Origin: Lachnospiraceae bacterium
GTDB lineage: Bacteria > Bacillota > Clostridia > Lachnospirales > Lachnospiraceae
Direction: 5' to 3'
DNA length: 64,000 nt
NCBI GenBank assembly: GCA_017473115.1
Contig: JAFUNC010000012.1
Span: forward strand, 124,001 to 188,000
Made by a program: the position numbers and the translations under genes. Of the stretch, positions 33,929 through 43,082 are shown piece by piece. How positions within the stretch are numbered: the stretch's first letter is position 1; each line of letters opens with the position of its first letter. The notes below the pieces were generated by a model. The model made no database searches and was not told the origin of the DNA. It saw only the letters and a list, made by a program, of their open reading frames with translations.

Positions 33929-35458
33929 TTATTCTCTACCCTCAGCTACTGCTTTTGCAGCCTCTGCCTGAATTTCAGGATCGTAAGAAAGTACAGGCTC
34001 TTCATCCTTTCCTTTCAACTTACGATTCACGTAGTTTCGTGTAATCTTTACTACCATGGGCGACAGGGCAACAACACCCACCAAGTTGGGCATCATCATT
34101 AATCCGTTAAATGTATCGGAAATATCCCATGCAAGTGAGGATGTCATAAGCGCACCGGATACAATCATAAGTACGAAAACTACTTTATACACTTTAGTAA
34201 CTTTTACACCAAATAAGTACTCAATAGCCTTGCTTCCGTAGTGTGACCATCCAAGCACAGTGGTAAATGCAAATAAAAGCATCGCTATCGCAATAAACCA
34301 CTGTCCTGCCTGACCGAATATGTTACCGAAAGCCTGGGCAACTAAAGTTGCATCGCTGGTACCTTCTACTACAAGACCGGTATCCAAATTAATGAAACCT
34401 GAAGTAAGTACAACGAGTGCTGTCATGGTACATACCACGAAAGTATCTGCAAATACTTCGAAGATTCCCCACATACCCTGCTTAACAGGTTCAACTACGT
34501 CTGAATTTGAGTGTACCATAACGGAAGAACCAAGACCGGCTTCGTTTGAGAATACACCTCTTTTACAACCCTGGGTAATTACTTCTTTAATCGCAATACC
34601 AACTGCAGCACCACCCACTGCTTTTACACCGAACGCAAATTTAAAAATGGATATAAATGCAGGTCCGATTTCCGTAATGTTCGCACAACATACAATTAAT
34701 GCGCCCACTACATAAGCAATTGCCATAAAAGGAACAACTTTTTCCGCAACTGCCGCAATTCTCTGCAAACCGCCAAGAATAATCAAACCGCCCAGAATCA
34801 TTAGCGAAATACCGATAATCAAAGGAACCAATTCCACATTACCAAAAACAACCACAGGCTCTACATTTGCAAAGAAAGCCGACTGGATATTCAAGGTGAT
34901 TTTATTTACCTGTCCCATATTACCGATACCAAAAGAAGCAAGCACAGCAAAACAACTGAACAATACAGCAAGCACTTTACCGATCTTTTCGTAACCGATT
35001 GCTTTACCAAGACCGTCTTTTAAATAATACATTGCACCGCCGGACCATTCGCCCTGGGCATTTCTTCTTCTGTAATAAATACCGAGAACATTTTCGGAAT
35101 AGTTTGTCATCATTCCAAGAAATGCTGCCACCCACATCCAAAATACCGCACCGGGGCCGCCAAGTACAATCGCGGTTGCCACACCGGCAATATTACCGGT
35201 TCCGATAGTAGCCGCCAAAGCAGTACACAACGCCTGGAACTGAGATACGCTCTTTTTATCGTTCTTATTGTGGGATTCTTTCTTAAATACTCCACCCACG
35301 GTTTTTTTCCACCAATGGCCAAGATGTGTCACCTGAAAACATCCGGTCAGGATTGTCATTAAAACACCGGTTCCCACCAAAAGAACAAGTCCTACTTCAA
35401 CCCAAACGAAATTGTTAATTGCATTATTAATGTTTGTTAAAGTTTCAAAAAAACTCAT
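33929..35458 (-). CDS. Alanine/glycine:cation symporter (AGCS family)
   Basis: 509 residues with about ten membrane helices. Family signatures are ALAATIGTGNIAGVATAI, GGPGAVFWMWVAAFLGM and the late FSNEAGLGSSVMVHS. It imports alanine or glycine with Na+ (or H+). The C-terminal tail is hydrophilic and ends in a Glu/Ala-rich stretch. The start has AAGGAGTTACAGC ahead. It has a terminator behind it; ktrA lies 59 bases upstream in the same direction and may share a transcript. Confidence 0.93.
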   Translation of the reverse strand: MSFFETLTNINNAINNFVWVEVGLVLLVGTGVLMTILTGCFQVTHLGHWWKKTVGGVFKKESHNKNDKKSVSQFQALCTALAATIGTGNIAGVATAIVLGGPGAVFWMWVAAFLGMMTNYSENVLGIYYRRRNAQGEWSGGAMYYLKDGLGKAIGYEKIGKVLAVLFSCFAVLASFGIGNMGQVNKITLNIQSAFFANVEPVVVFGNVELVPLIIGISLMILGGLIILGGLQRIAAVAEKVVPFMAIAYVVGALIVCCANITEIGPAFISIFKFAFGVKAVGGAAVGIAIKEVITQGCKRGVFSNEAGLGSSVMVHSNSDVVEPVKQGMWGIFEVFADTFVVCTMTALVVLTSGFINLDTGLVVEGTSDATLVAQAFGNIFGQAGQWFIAIAMLLFAFTTVLGWSHYGSKAIEYLFGVKVTKVYKVVFVLMIVSGALMTSSLAWDISDTFNGLMMMPNLVGVVALSPMVVKITRNYVNRKLKGKDEEPVLSYDPEIQAEAAKAVAEGRE

Positions 35459-35517
35459 GCTGTAACTCCTTACTTTTTCTTATGTTTATCTGCACCGGCC
35501 CGTTCCGGAAACATTCA

Positions 35518-36183
35518 TTAATCTGCCTTTTTGGTTGCTTTCGTTGATAAATCAAAGGCTTCTGCCGCATGCCCTATTACCATAACATGATCGTCTTCCT
35601 GAAATACATAATTTCCATACGGCGAAGGATTTAAATTATTACCATTCTTGATGGCAATAATATTAACACCATATCTTTGACGCACGTTTAATTCCAATAT
35701 GGTTTTTCCTACCCATTCCGGCAAAATCGCAATCTCATACATAGAATATTCCGAAGTCAGTTCCATATAATCAAAAATATTGTTTGCATTATAACGCACC
35801 GCTAGTTTCTCTGCGATTTCTTTCTCCGGATAAAAGACTTCATCCGCACCGACATTCTTCAGGAATTTGGCCTGACGGCTTCTGGATGCCTTACTTACCA
35901 CATAATTCGCACCCATTTCCTTGAGAATGGAGGTAATCTCCAATGTGGCATAAAAGTCGCCATCCACTGTTACAAAGCAACAGTCGAAGTTGTTTACTCC
36001 CAGCGAACGTACTACACCTTCATTCGTGCAATCACCAACAAAACAATCCGAAAATTCAGGCGAAAGTTCCTGAATCACTTCTTCATTCTCATCCACAATC
36101 ATAACGTCATTTCCCATCGCCTGCATTTTACGCGCAAGATGACGACCTAAAATACCCATACCAACTACAAGAATCGATTTCAT
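35518..36183 (-). CDS. ktrA: K+ uptake regulatory subunit KtrA/TrkA-like
   Basis: 221 residues, the size of KtrA. The N-terminal RCK domain has the nucleotide-binding GMGILGRHLARKM and VDENEEVIQEL; the C-terminal RCK_C domain (about 135-221) contains the ELNVRQRYGVNIIAIKNG pattern. It forms a ring that gates KtrB according to ATP/ADP, and in Firmicutes RCK_C binds c-di-AMP, which shuts the channel. It follows ktrB after 11 bases. GdpP, which destroys c-di-AMP, is encoded in the same window. Confidence 0.92.
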   Translation of the reverse strand: MKSILVVGMGILGRHLARKMQAMGNDVMIVDENEEVIQELSPEFSDCFVGDCTNEGVVRSLGVNNFDCCFVTVDGDFYATLEITSILKEMGANYVVSKASRSRQAKFLKNVGADEVFYPEKEIAEKLAVRYNANNIFDYMELTSEYSMYEIAILPEWVGKTILELNVRQRYGVNIIAIKNGNNLNPSPYGNYVFQEDDHVMVIGHAAEAFDLSTKATKKAD

Positions 36184-36194
36184 GCGTATCCTCC

Positions 36195-37541
36195 TTAACC
36201 AATCAAGACCTTCTCAATAGGTCTGGCTATATTACCTTGTCTTTTTTTCTCACCAAAGAATAAGAACAGCGAAAGTCCGCCAATACGTCCGCCAAACATA
36301 AGTATCATAATAATAATTTTGGACGGAACACTTAAGTACGGCGTAATTCCCATAGACGCTCCCATAGTACTTGCCGCCGATGCTGTTTCAAATAAAATTT
36401 CCCTTAACGAAAAGTCTTCAAGTGTACATATCAGCATTGTGGATGCAATAATTGCCGTCACATATATTAATGCAATTACCGCCGCCTGCTTTACGAGATC
36501 ATCTTCCAGTCTTCTCTTAAAAATCGTAACGTCATTTTCTCCTCTGGATTCACAAATAATTGCATACACCAAAATTGTCATAGTGGTAATCTTGATACCA
36601 CCCGCCATAGATGCCGGTGCACCACCGATACACATTAAAACAACTGCAAAAAGGCCGCCCGCCTCCGAAAGGGTACTCATGTCTACCGTTACATAACCTG
36701 CAGTTCTGGATGTTACTGAAAGGAAGGTGGCCGCAAGAAATTTCTGACCTATCGTCATTCCTTCCAATGCTGCATTCCATTCCGTAATCAAATAGATCAT
36801 AGCACCTGCAATTAACAAAACAAAACTGGATAACAAAATAATCTTGCTCTGCAAAGAATATTTTTTAAAGTGCCACTTATTTCGCATAATATCGTTCCAT
36901 ACACTGAATCCGATACCACCCACAAAAATTAAGCACATCATAATCACATTCAAAGGAAGGTTAAACTGATATCCCGGCAAAGTAAAAGAAGCAAACGGCT
37001 GATACTCTCCCGTCAAATCAAAACCTGCATTACAAAAACCGATAACCGCATAAAAGACAGAATGATAAATGCCTTTTAACACACCTTCTTTCGGTATGAA
37101 AACAAACATAAACGCAATCGCACCAATACCCTCCAAAGCAAAGGTTCCGATAATAATCCTTTTCAGCAGTTTCATCACACCGCTCATACGCATATTACCG
37201 GAAGACTGCATCAAAAGTTTTCTCTCATGCAATGTTATTTTACGCTTGGTAAAAATAGAAAACATTGTAATGAATGACATCAAGCCCAAACCACCGATTT
37301 GTACCATACATAAAATTGTAATTTGCCCAAACAGGCTCCATTGCGTATAAGTATCGTATACCGTAAGTCCGGTAACGCAGGTGGCACTTGTGGCCGTAAA
37401 TAAGCAGTTAAAAAAAGGCGTCCATTCACCGCTTCGACTGGATATGGGAAGATGTAAAATAAAACTACCCACAAGAATTACCAGCAAAAAACTCATGGCA
37501 ATAATTCTGGTATAACTTAATTTTTTGATCAACCGATCCAT
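36195..37541 (-). CDS. ktrB: K+ transporter membrane subunit KtrB/TrkH-like
   Basis: 448 residues from the ATG at 37541 (AGGAGGTCGTGGCA ahead); the 22-codon upstream extension lacks a ribosome site. Four repeated membrane-pore-membrane units are seen, with selectivity-filter phrases such as SATCVTGLTVYDT, GFCNAGFDLTG, SVTSRTAGYVTVD and AASTMGASMGIT. It is the Na+-dependent K+ uptake pore at the membrane, regulated by KtrA. It is first of the ktrBA pair. Confidence 0.92.
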   Translation of the reverse strand: MDRLIKKLSYTRIIAMSFLLVILVGSFILHLPISSRSGEWTPFFNCLFTATSATCVTGLTVYDTYTQWSLFGQITILCMVQIGGLGLMSFITMFSIFTKRKITLHERKLLMQSSGNMRMSGVMKLLKRIIIGTFALEGIGAIAFMFVFIPKEGVLKGIYHSVFYAVIGFCNAGFDLTGEYQPFASFTLPGYQFNLPLNVIMMCLIFVGGIGFSVWNDIMRNKWHFKKYSLQSKIILLSSFVLLIAGAMIYLITEWNAALEGMTIGQKFLAATFLSVTSRTAGYVTVDMSTLSEAGGLFAVVLMCIGGAPASMAGGIKITTMTILVYAIICESRGENDVTIFKRRLEDDLVKQAAVIALIYVTAIIASTMLICTLEDFSLREILFETASAASTMGASMGITPYLSVPSKIIIMILMFGGRIGGLSLFLFFGEKKRQGNIARPIEKVLIG

Positions 37542-37629
37542 TGCCACGACCTCCTTTTGTATCATACTTCTCTTTTTCTGTATAGTACACCGCAACGGAA
37601 CTGACACCTATTGCAGTTTATTATAATCT

Positions 37630-38469
37630 CTATAATATTACTTCGTATTCTGTTACATCAAGCACGGTATCACCATCAATCTGTAGTGCCATAGGGGCAT
37701 CAAATGCAACCTTGATGTGATTGCCGTGATGAAGGGTGACGTGCTTTGTATACTTCGTATAACTACCGTCAAAAATCTTCGGAAAAATAGTCAACAATTT
37801 AATTCTGCCAATATCATGTACCACAGCCAGGCATAATTTACCGGAATTACGTCTCTGTCCCGGCGCAACTTTCATACCACCGCCGTAATACTGGCCGTTC
37901 ATAGATGCCGCCAACCATACTCGTCCGTACTTTAACTCCTGCCCGTCAATGGTAATGGTCGCATTCGGTGCTTTATACTTAAACAAACTCAAACGAATTG
38001 CCAAGGTTGTATAATTTACCTTCGTCTTGCCTGCAGCGCGCATTTTATCAGCGTACTCACAGCACATGCCGTCGATACCGTAACCGATACCGTTGATAAA
38101 TTTACACTCAATATCCTTTACCTTAACCGTAGGAAGTTTCTGAATGTATTCGTTGATAGGTCCTATATCAGTCTTACCCAACACATCTTCCAAATCCACC
38201 AGGAAGTCATTGCCGGTTCCTGTCTTGTAATGAAGCAGGGGACAAGGGATTTCCGCACCGTCCAAATCATTTGCCAAGCGGTTCAAAGTTCCGTCGCCAC
38301 CGCAAAGAATGAGCACATCATCAGCGGTTACATTCTGTATCCACTCACGTATATCAAGCCCTACCAAATCAACCAATACGGCTCCTTCGCCTTCTTTTGC
38401 AAGGTACTCTTCCGCCTTTGCCTTACAGGTTCCGCTACTTGCCAATCCGTTGTATAAAAGATATTTCAT
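37630..38469 (-). CDS. Diacylglycerol/lipid kinase family protein
   Basis: 279 residues from the ATG at 38469. The catalytic N-terminal domain has LYNGLASSGTCKAKAEEYLA and the signature ILCGGDGTLNRLAND (GGDGT). The beta-rich C-terminal domain includes GYGIDGMCCEYADKM and NGQYYGGGMKVAPGQ. It phosphorylates a lipid or polyprenol with ATP, possibly recycling diacylglycerol from wall polymer synthesis (DgkB-like) or acting like YegS. The acyltransferase gene is about 100 bases upstream in the same direction, so a lipid role for the pair is likely. Confidence 0.87.
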   Translation of the reverse strand: MKYLLYNGLASSGTCKAKAEEYLAKEGEGAVLVDLVGLDIREWIQNVTADDVLILCGGDGTLNRLANDLDGAEIPCPLLHYKTGTGNDFLVDLEDVLGKTDIGPINEYIQKLPTVKVKDIECKFINGIGYGIDGMCCEYADKMRAAGKTKVNYTTLAIRLSLFKYKAPNATITIDGQELKYGRVWLAASMNGQYYGGGMKVAPGQRRNSGKLCLAVVHDIGRIKLLTIFPKIFDGSYTKYTKHVTLHHGNHIKVAFDAPMALQIDGDTVLDVTEYEVIL

Positions 38470-38568
38470 CCTTTGCAACCCTTTCTTTTCTCTTATGTAT
38501 ATCTGTAATGATTCACGTTAGTAAAACCGGTATCCGTTATCCGAAAACACTGTTTTTCTCAACCGGTA

Positions 38569-39375
38569 TTAAATATTTGCTTTTAAAATGTCATATACGT
38601 GCGCCGACAACTGAGCCGTATTGGAAACTGCTACCTCTTCTACGGGAATCACTTCAATGTGTACGTAAATATCCGTCTTCTTCCAAGGGAAGTTATGCTG
38701 TACCTTGCGTGTATTCTTTAATGCAGCTACCACAATGGGGCATTTTGCCTTGGTTGCAATTTTGAATGCACCGTTCTTAAATTCCAGCAAGGGCTCCGAC
38801 GTTTTATTTCTGGTTCCTTCCGGGAAAATACCAACTGAAACCTGCTGATTCTTTAAATATTCAGCTGCCTTGTTAATGGTAACCAAGGCATTCTTGGGAT
38901 TCTCTCTGTCGATTGGCATATAACCTGCATGATGCATCCACCCACCGGCAATGGGAAGGTTGAAGTTCTCAGGTTTTGATACAAACACCAAATCATTTTT
39001 ACCGAATTTGGAAATACAGGTAATCGGATCAAAATTAGACAAATGGTTCGCTACCAAAAGATATTTTACATCTCTGGGGATATTTTCTTCCCCTTCCATA
39101 TGCACCTTGCTTCGTGAAAAGAAAAGCAAAAGTTTCATCGTCTCTGTTACGAAATAATTATAAAACTTATTCGGTTTGGTGATTTCTTTCTTTTTATCTA
39201 CTAAAATTGAACCAATGAACAGCCAGAGCAGATAAATGAGAATCCAGCCAAGAAAACATCCTGCCCACATTCCGATAAAAATCAAAACCATCCAATACCA
39301 TTCGGTAAAAAAGCCGGTCACCGCCACAATGGCAGACGCAGATAAAAATGCCAACGCTAAAAGAATATATAACAT
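38569..39375 (-). CDS. Lysophospholipid acyltransferase (PlsC-like)
   Basis: 268 residues. Two N-terminal membrane helices (about 1-55) are followed by the acyltransferase domain: VANHLSNFDPITC has the H-x4-D motif, MPIDRENP is block II and FPEGTRNKTSEPL is block III. It transfers an acyl chain to 1-acyl-glycerol-3-phosphate to form phosphatidic acid at the membrane. The start has AAGGAGAGAAATT ahead. The lipid kinase gene lies downstream. Confidence 0.9.
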   Translation of the reverse strand: MLYILLALAFLSASAIVAVTGFFTEWYWMVLIFIGMWAGCFLGWILIYLLWLFIGSILVDKKKEITKPNKFYNYFVTETMKLLLFFSRSKVHMEGEENIPRDVKYLLVANHLSNFDPITCISKFGKNDLVFVSKPENFNLPIAGGWMHHAGYMPIDRENPKNALVTINKAAEYLKNQQVSVGIFPEGTRNKTSEPLLEFKNGAFKIATKAKCPIVVAALKNTRKVQHNFPWKKTDIYVHIEVIPVEEVAVSNTAQLSAHVYDILKANI

Positions 39376-39392
39376 AATTTCTCTCCTTATCT

Positions 39393-40340
39393 TTAGAGGT
39401 TTAATCCCTTGGCTTCATCGCAACCCATAATAATGTTCATACACTGGATTGCCGCACCGGAAGCGCCTTTTCCGAGATTATCAAACTGAGCCGATAACAC
39501 AAAACGCTCTTCGTTACCGGTCACATAAATACGAAGCCCGTCCCAGCCGGAACATTCATTGCCGGGAAGCATATTGGCAGTCTCTTCTTCACTGCCCAAA
39601 GGCATCACACGGATAAACTTTTCATCTTTATAGTACTCATTAAAATACTTCCACAATTCTTCAAGGCTCATTTTTTTCTGCAGGAAGTCTGCATAAAGAG
39701 GAACCGAAACAACCATTCCGCTGTAATAATCGGCAATAATCGGAGAAAACAAAGGTTTTCTGTCAAGGCCCGTAATTGCCTGCATTTCTTTCAAGTGCTT
39801 ATGACTTTGAGAAAGTGCATATTCCCTGGGCGCGTCATACATTTTTTCACGATTTTCATCTTCATAAACCGCAATTACTTTTTTACCTGCACCGCTGTAA
39901 CCGGAAATACCGAAAGAAGCCAAAGGACAATCCTTTGCAATCAACTCTCCCGCGGTCAAAGGATATACCAGCGAAATAAAACCGGTAGCATAGCAACCCG
40001 GAACCGCAATTCGTTTTCCGTTCTTGATTGCATCACGGTGCTTCCCTGATAACTCAGGAAAACCGTAAGCCCAACCTTCGTTGGTACGATGTGCCGTAGA
40101 AGTATCAATAATGGTTACATTCTCATTTTCTACAAGACTTACTGACTCTATACTTGCCGCGTCAGGAAGACAAAGAAAGGTAATATCAGATGCATTAATC
40201 ATCTTTTTTCTCTCTTCCGGATCCTTTCGCAGTTCAGGGTTAATGGTGAGAATCTCCACATCATCCCTGCCTTGAAATCTTTCGTGAATACGAAGACCTG
40301 TGGTACCCTCGCTTCCGTCAATATATATTTTCTTTTTCAT
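39393..40340 (-). CDS. argC: N-acetyl-gamma-glutamyl-phosphate reductase, short type
   Basis: 315 residues from the ATG at 40340 (CGGAGGCTACAT ahead); the 22-codon extension upstream has no ribosome site. NADP-binding motif MKKKIYIDGSEGTTGLRI, the catalytic Cys in VPGCYATGFISLVYPL, and the SGYSGAGKK block mark the type 2 enzyme, which is shorter than the usual 345 residues. It makes N-acetylglutamate semialdehyde in arginine synthesis. No other arg gene is nearby, so it is an orphan with its own promoter. No clear ArgR box was seen. Confidence 0.92.
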   Translation of the reverse strand: MKKKIYIDGSEGTTGLRIHERFQGRDDVEILTINPELRKDPEERKKMINASDITFLCLPDAASIESVSLVENENVTIIDTSTAHRTNEGWAYGFPELSGKHRDAIKNGKRIAVPGCYATGFISLVYPLTAGELIAKDCPLASFGISGYSGAGKKVIAVYEDENREKMYDAPREYALSQSHKHLKEMQAITGLDRKPLFSPIIADYYSGMVVSVPLYADFLQKKMSLEELWKYFNEYYKDEKFIRVMPLGSEEETANMLPGNECSGWDGLRIYVTGNEERFVLSAQFDNLGKGASGAAIQCMNIIMGCDEAKGLNL

Positions 40341-40439
40341 ATGTAGCCTCCGAATATGTCTTTCACATATTTTCCTAAACAATAATTTAAAACGGCAAAT
40401 GGGCACACTATCCCCACTCCCGTAAAAACCTTATCTTAT

Positions 40440-40468
40440 ATCATACCTTTATTCTTGGCATTCGGCAA
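40440..40468 (-). promoter_or_regulatory. Promoter of argC
   Basis: Minus strand TTGCCG, 17 bases, TATGAT, with a leader of about 95 bases before the start at 40340. Confidence 0.65.
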
Positions 40469-40560
40469 GTAAAAATCATTGAATTACCGCTTTCATACAT
40501 AAAATCTTTTATAAAAGAACACTTATTTGACATTCATATCCACCGGATAAATCTGTCTTA

Positions 40561-41931
40561 TTATTTTCGCAATCCCTTAGGATAATGATTCTTCAGCATA
40601 CCGTTGCTGACCTTACCCCATCCTGCGGAATAACCGTCTATGCAGACCAATGTCCATCCTTTTCCCTGTTCGGTTACAAAAGACTCGCCGCGCAGATATC
40701 GCCCTGCCTCTTCCTCTGTCGCAGAAAGAGCAAAGGTATTCTTCACATCTTCCGGTTTTAGTGCCAACGCAAGCGAATGAGAGGGTTCGAAACGCTTTTT
40801 CTCAAAGGTTCCCAAATGAAGGCCGGGACGCAACACTTTTAACCCTTTCAGGCTCATTTCCATTGGCATCACATACAACGCATCCCCAAACAAAACTTTT
40901 TCACCTGCCGGCTCTTCCTGCAAGGTATCTTTGATAAAATCCGCGTATAACCGTTCTTTTTCCTTATCAAGTATCTTAACTGCTTTTTTCTTTTTGCCTG
41001 TAAAATCAAGCGTAGGTAATTCTTCACCGGTATGTACCAGAAGTGCCGCGAAATGTCCCTCACCTTTGATTTTATGAGGCCACAAACGATGCGTATCTTT
41101 TACCCGTTCGTCGTCTGCTCCCCATTCCGGTTTCCCGGGTGCAAACCCGTCAAAATCCATCCCCTTGACCACCTCAAAATCAGGATGCCTTTCCAAAAAA
41201 CGATGTACGCACTCCTCATCTTCCGTCGGTGCAAACGTACAGGTAGAATATACGATTCTTCCGCCGGAGCGAAGCATTTTTACCGCCTCGTCCAGAATTT
41301 CATCCTGCCGCTCGCCGCACATTTTAACATTGTCCAAAGACCATTGTTTTACCGCCTCGTCCTCTTTGCGGAACATTCCTTCTCCGGAGCAGGGCGCATC
41401 CACCACGATACAATCAAAGAAATTCATAAAATGGATTGCCAGTCCCTGTGGAGTCTCATTGGTAACCACTGCATTACGAATCCCCATACGCTCTATATTC
41501 TGGGACAAAATCTTGCATCTGGCAGGATGGATTTCGTTGCTGACCAACAAACCGTTCCCCTGCATAGCCGCAGCCAATTGCGTGCTTTTTCCTCCGGGAG
41601 CAGCGCACAAATCCAACACCTTTTCACCGGGCTGTACATCCGCCAGTTCCGCCACAGACATAGCCGATGGCTCCTGCATATAATACAGACCCATTTCATG
41701 ATATGCGTGTTTTCCCGGCCGTTCATCCTTTTCGTAATAAAAACCGGTTTTACACCAAGGTACCGGTGTCAATGTAAAAGGCATCAGCCTTTTAAAATCC
41801 TCATATTTGATTTTTAGGGTATTGGCGCGCAGTCCTCCAAAAGAGTCTCTTTCATATGATTTTATAAAATCATCATATTCCGCTCCCAAAAGGTCCTGCA
41901 TACGCTTCGTAAAATCCTGGGGTAAGTTCAT
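40561..41931 (-). CDS. RsmF/NOP2-type rRNA cytosine-C5 methyltransferase
   Basis: 456 residues. Methyltransferase core (about 60-300): VLDLCAAPGGKSTQLAAAM binds SAM, VVDAPCSGEGMFRK holds one conserved Cys and VYSTCTFAPTEDEE the catalytic Cys. The C-terminal part (about 300-456) is the PUA-like and RsmF-specific domain, with RYLRGESFVTEQGKGW and a final GWGKVSNGMLKNHYPKGLR. The family methylates 16S or 23S rRNA. The exact target is unknown. The start has AAGAGGATAAA ahead. Confidence 0.9.
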   Translation of the reverse strand: MNLPQDFTKRMQDLLGAEYDDFIKSYERDSFGGLRANTLKIKYEDFKRLMPFTLTPVPWCKTGFYYEKDERPGKHAYHEMGLYYMQEPSAMSVAELADVQPGEKVLDLCAAPGGKSTQLAAAMQGNGLLVSNEIHPARCKILSQNIERMGIRNAVVTNETPQGLAIHFMNFFDCIVVDAPCSGEGMFRKEDEAVKQWSLDNVKMCGERQDEILDEAVKMLRSGGRIVYSTCTFAPTEDEECVHRFLERHPDFEVVKGMDFDGFAPGKPEWGADDERVKDTHRLWPHKIKGEGHFAALLVHTGEELPTLDFTGKKKKAVKILDKEKERLYADFIKDTLQEEPAGEKVLFGDALYVMPMEMSLKGLKVLRPGLHLGTFEKKRFEPSHSLALALKPEDVKNTFALSATEEEAGRYLRGESFVTEQGKGWTLVCIDGYSAGWGKVSNGMLKNHYPKGLRK

Positions 41932-42009
41932 TTTATCCTCTTTTCAAAATATATTCATACCGTAAAAAACACATTTTATTTCATAAATATTTTTTTTCTT
42001 TAAAATCTG

Positions 42010-43080
42010 CTAATCCAGAATGCTCTTTACAGCCATAATGTTATCATAATCCGCTTCATAAATTACTACACCTTTGCGGGAATTGGCAGAGTGAATAATC
42101 TGTCCGTTTCCGATATAAATTGCCACATGGGTACATTTTCCGTTACCGTAACATATAATGTCGCCCGGCTGAATTTCGCTGTAAGATATGCTTCGTCCCG
42201 CGCTGTTGTACTGTCCTGCAGGAGTACGGTCTATGGTGTATCCGAAGTCCTTGTAAATAAAGCAGGTAAAACCGGAGCAGTCCGTGCCGCCTGCCAATGA
42301 CGTACCACCGGATATATAGCAGTTACCAAGATACTGCATGGCATAATCCACAATCTGTTGTCTGAGCAAGGAAGTATCTCCGCCTGCTGCCGCAGCATTG
42401 GCTTCCTCTGTCGCACTGTTATTCTGCAGGGCCGCCAGTCGTTCTGCCTCCATACGGGCCAGTTCCGCTTCACGCCTTGCCTGCTCCTCCGCTGCCAGTC
42501 GCGCCTCTTCTTCTTTCGATAATACGCCTTCCCAACCGGATGGGTCTTCAATATAATCCCTGTCTGCTTCACCACACATAATAAGCAGGGCCAGTTCTTC
42601 GCCGGTGACCAATAAATCCGAGCGGATATATCCTTTGATTTCTCCGGACTCAATTTCGTACCAAACATCTTCTTCGTCTTCTTTTTGTCCCAGAATCGTC
42701 ACCACCGTATCCCCGTAAGCCTTACCGATGACTTCCGACTCAATCGTTGCATCGCTTCGGACATATACATAATTACTGGCAACCGCTACTGCCACGTTAC
42801 CAACCTTTTCTTCAATCTCTTTCCATAATTTCCCTTCTTCGGATAACACCTCAATATTGGCTCCGTAAGCGGCTTCCTCAGGAGTAATCCGGATGGTCTC
42901 CCACTTCTCATCCACTTCATTATTTACATTCAAAAGAGAGGCAACTCCGGCCTCTACATCGAAGTCCGCCTCTCCCTGTTCTTCCGCATAAACACTAACA
43001 GGCCGAAAAATGCACAGCATCATCAGCCCAAGAAGTATAATCATTTTATTCAATTTGAAAAATCGGTTACTTGTCTGCAT
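42010..43080 (-). CDS. Secreted NlpC/P60 peptidoglycan hydrolase with SH3 domain
   Basis: 356 residues from the ATG at 43080. Signal peptide (about 1-33, ending VSVYAEE). An SH3b domain follows (YVYVRSDATIESEVIGKAYG), then a Glu/Ala/Arg-rich coiled coil (SKEEEARLAAEEQARREAEL). A short linker leads to the C-terminal NlpC/P60 domain with the catalytic Cys in GGTDCSGFTCFIYKDFG, and His in CTHVAIYIGNGQIIHSAN. It cleaves D-gamma-Glu to diamino-acid bonds in wall peptides. The start is two bases after the stop of dinB, an unusual partner, suggesting coupled translation. Confidence 0.9.
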   Translation of the reverse strand: MQTSNRFFKLNKMIILLGLMMLCIFRPVSVYAEEQGEADFDVEAGVASLLNVNNEVDEKWETIRITPEEAAYGANIEVLSEEGKLWKEIEEKVGNVAVAVASNYVYVRSDATIESEVIGKAYGDTVVTILGQKEDEEDVWYEIESGEIKGYIRSDLLVTGEELALLIMCGEADRDYIEDPSGWEGVLSKEEEARLAAEEQARREAELARMEAERLAALQNNSATEEANAAAAGGDTSLLRQQIVDYAMQYLGNCYISGGTSLAGGTDCSGFTCFIYKDFGYTIDRTPAGQYNSAGRSISYSEIQPGDIICYGNGKCTHVAIYIGNGQIIHSANSRKGVVIYEADYDNIMAVKSILD

Positions 43081-43082
43081 TT

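Noticed and set aside
41032-41817. 261-codon plus-strand frame opposite the RsmF-like gene
   Set aside because: Long only because it is antisense to a gene with few suitable codons for stops; no family match and no ribosome site.
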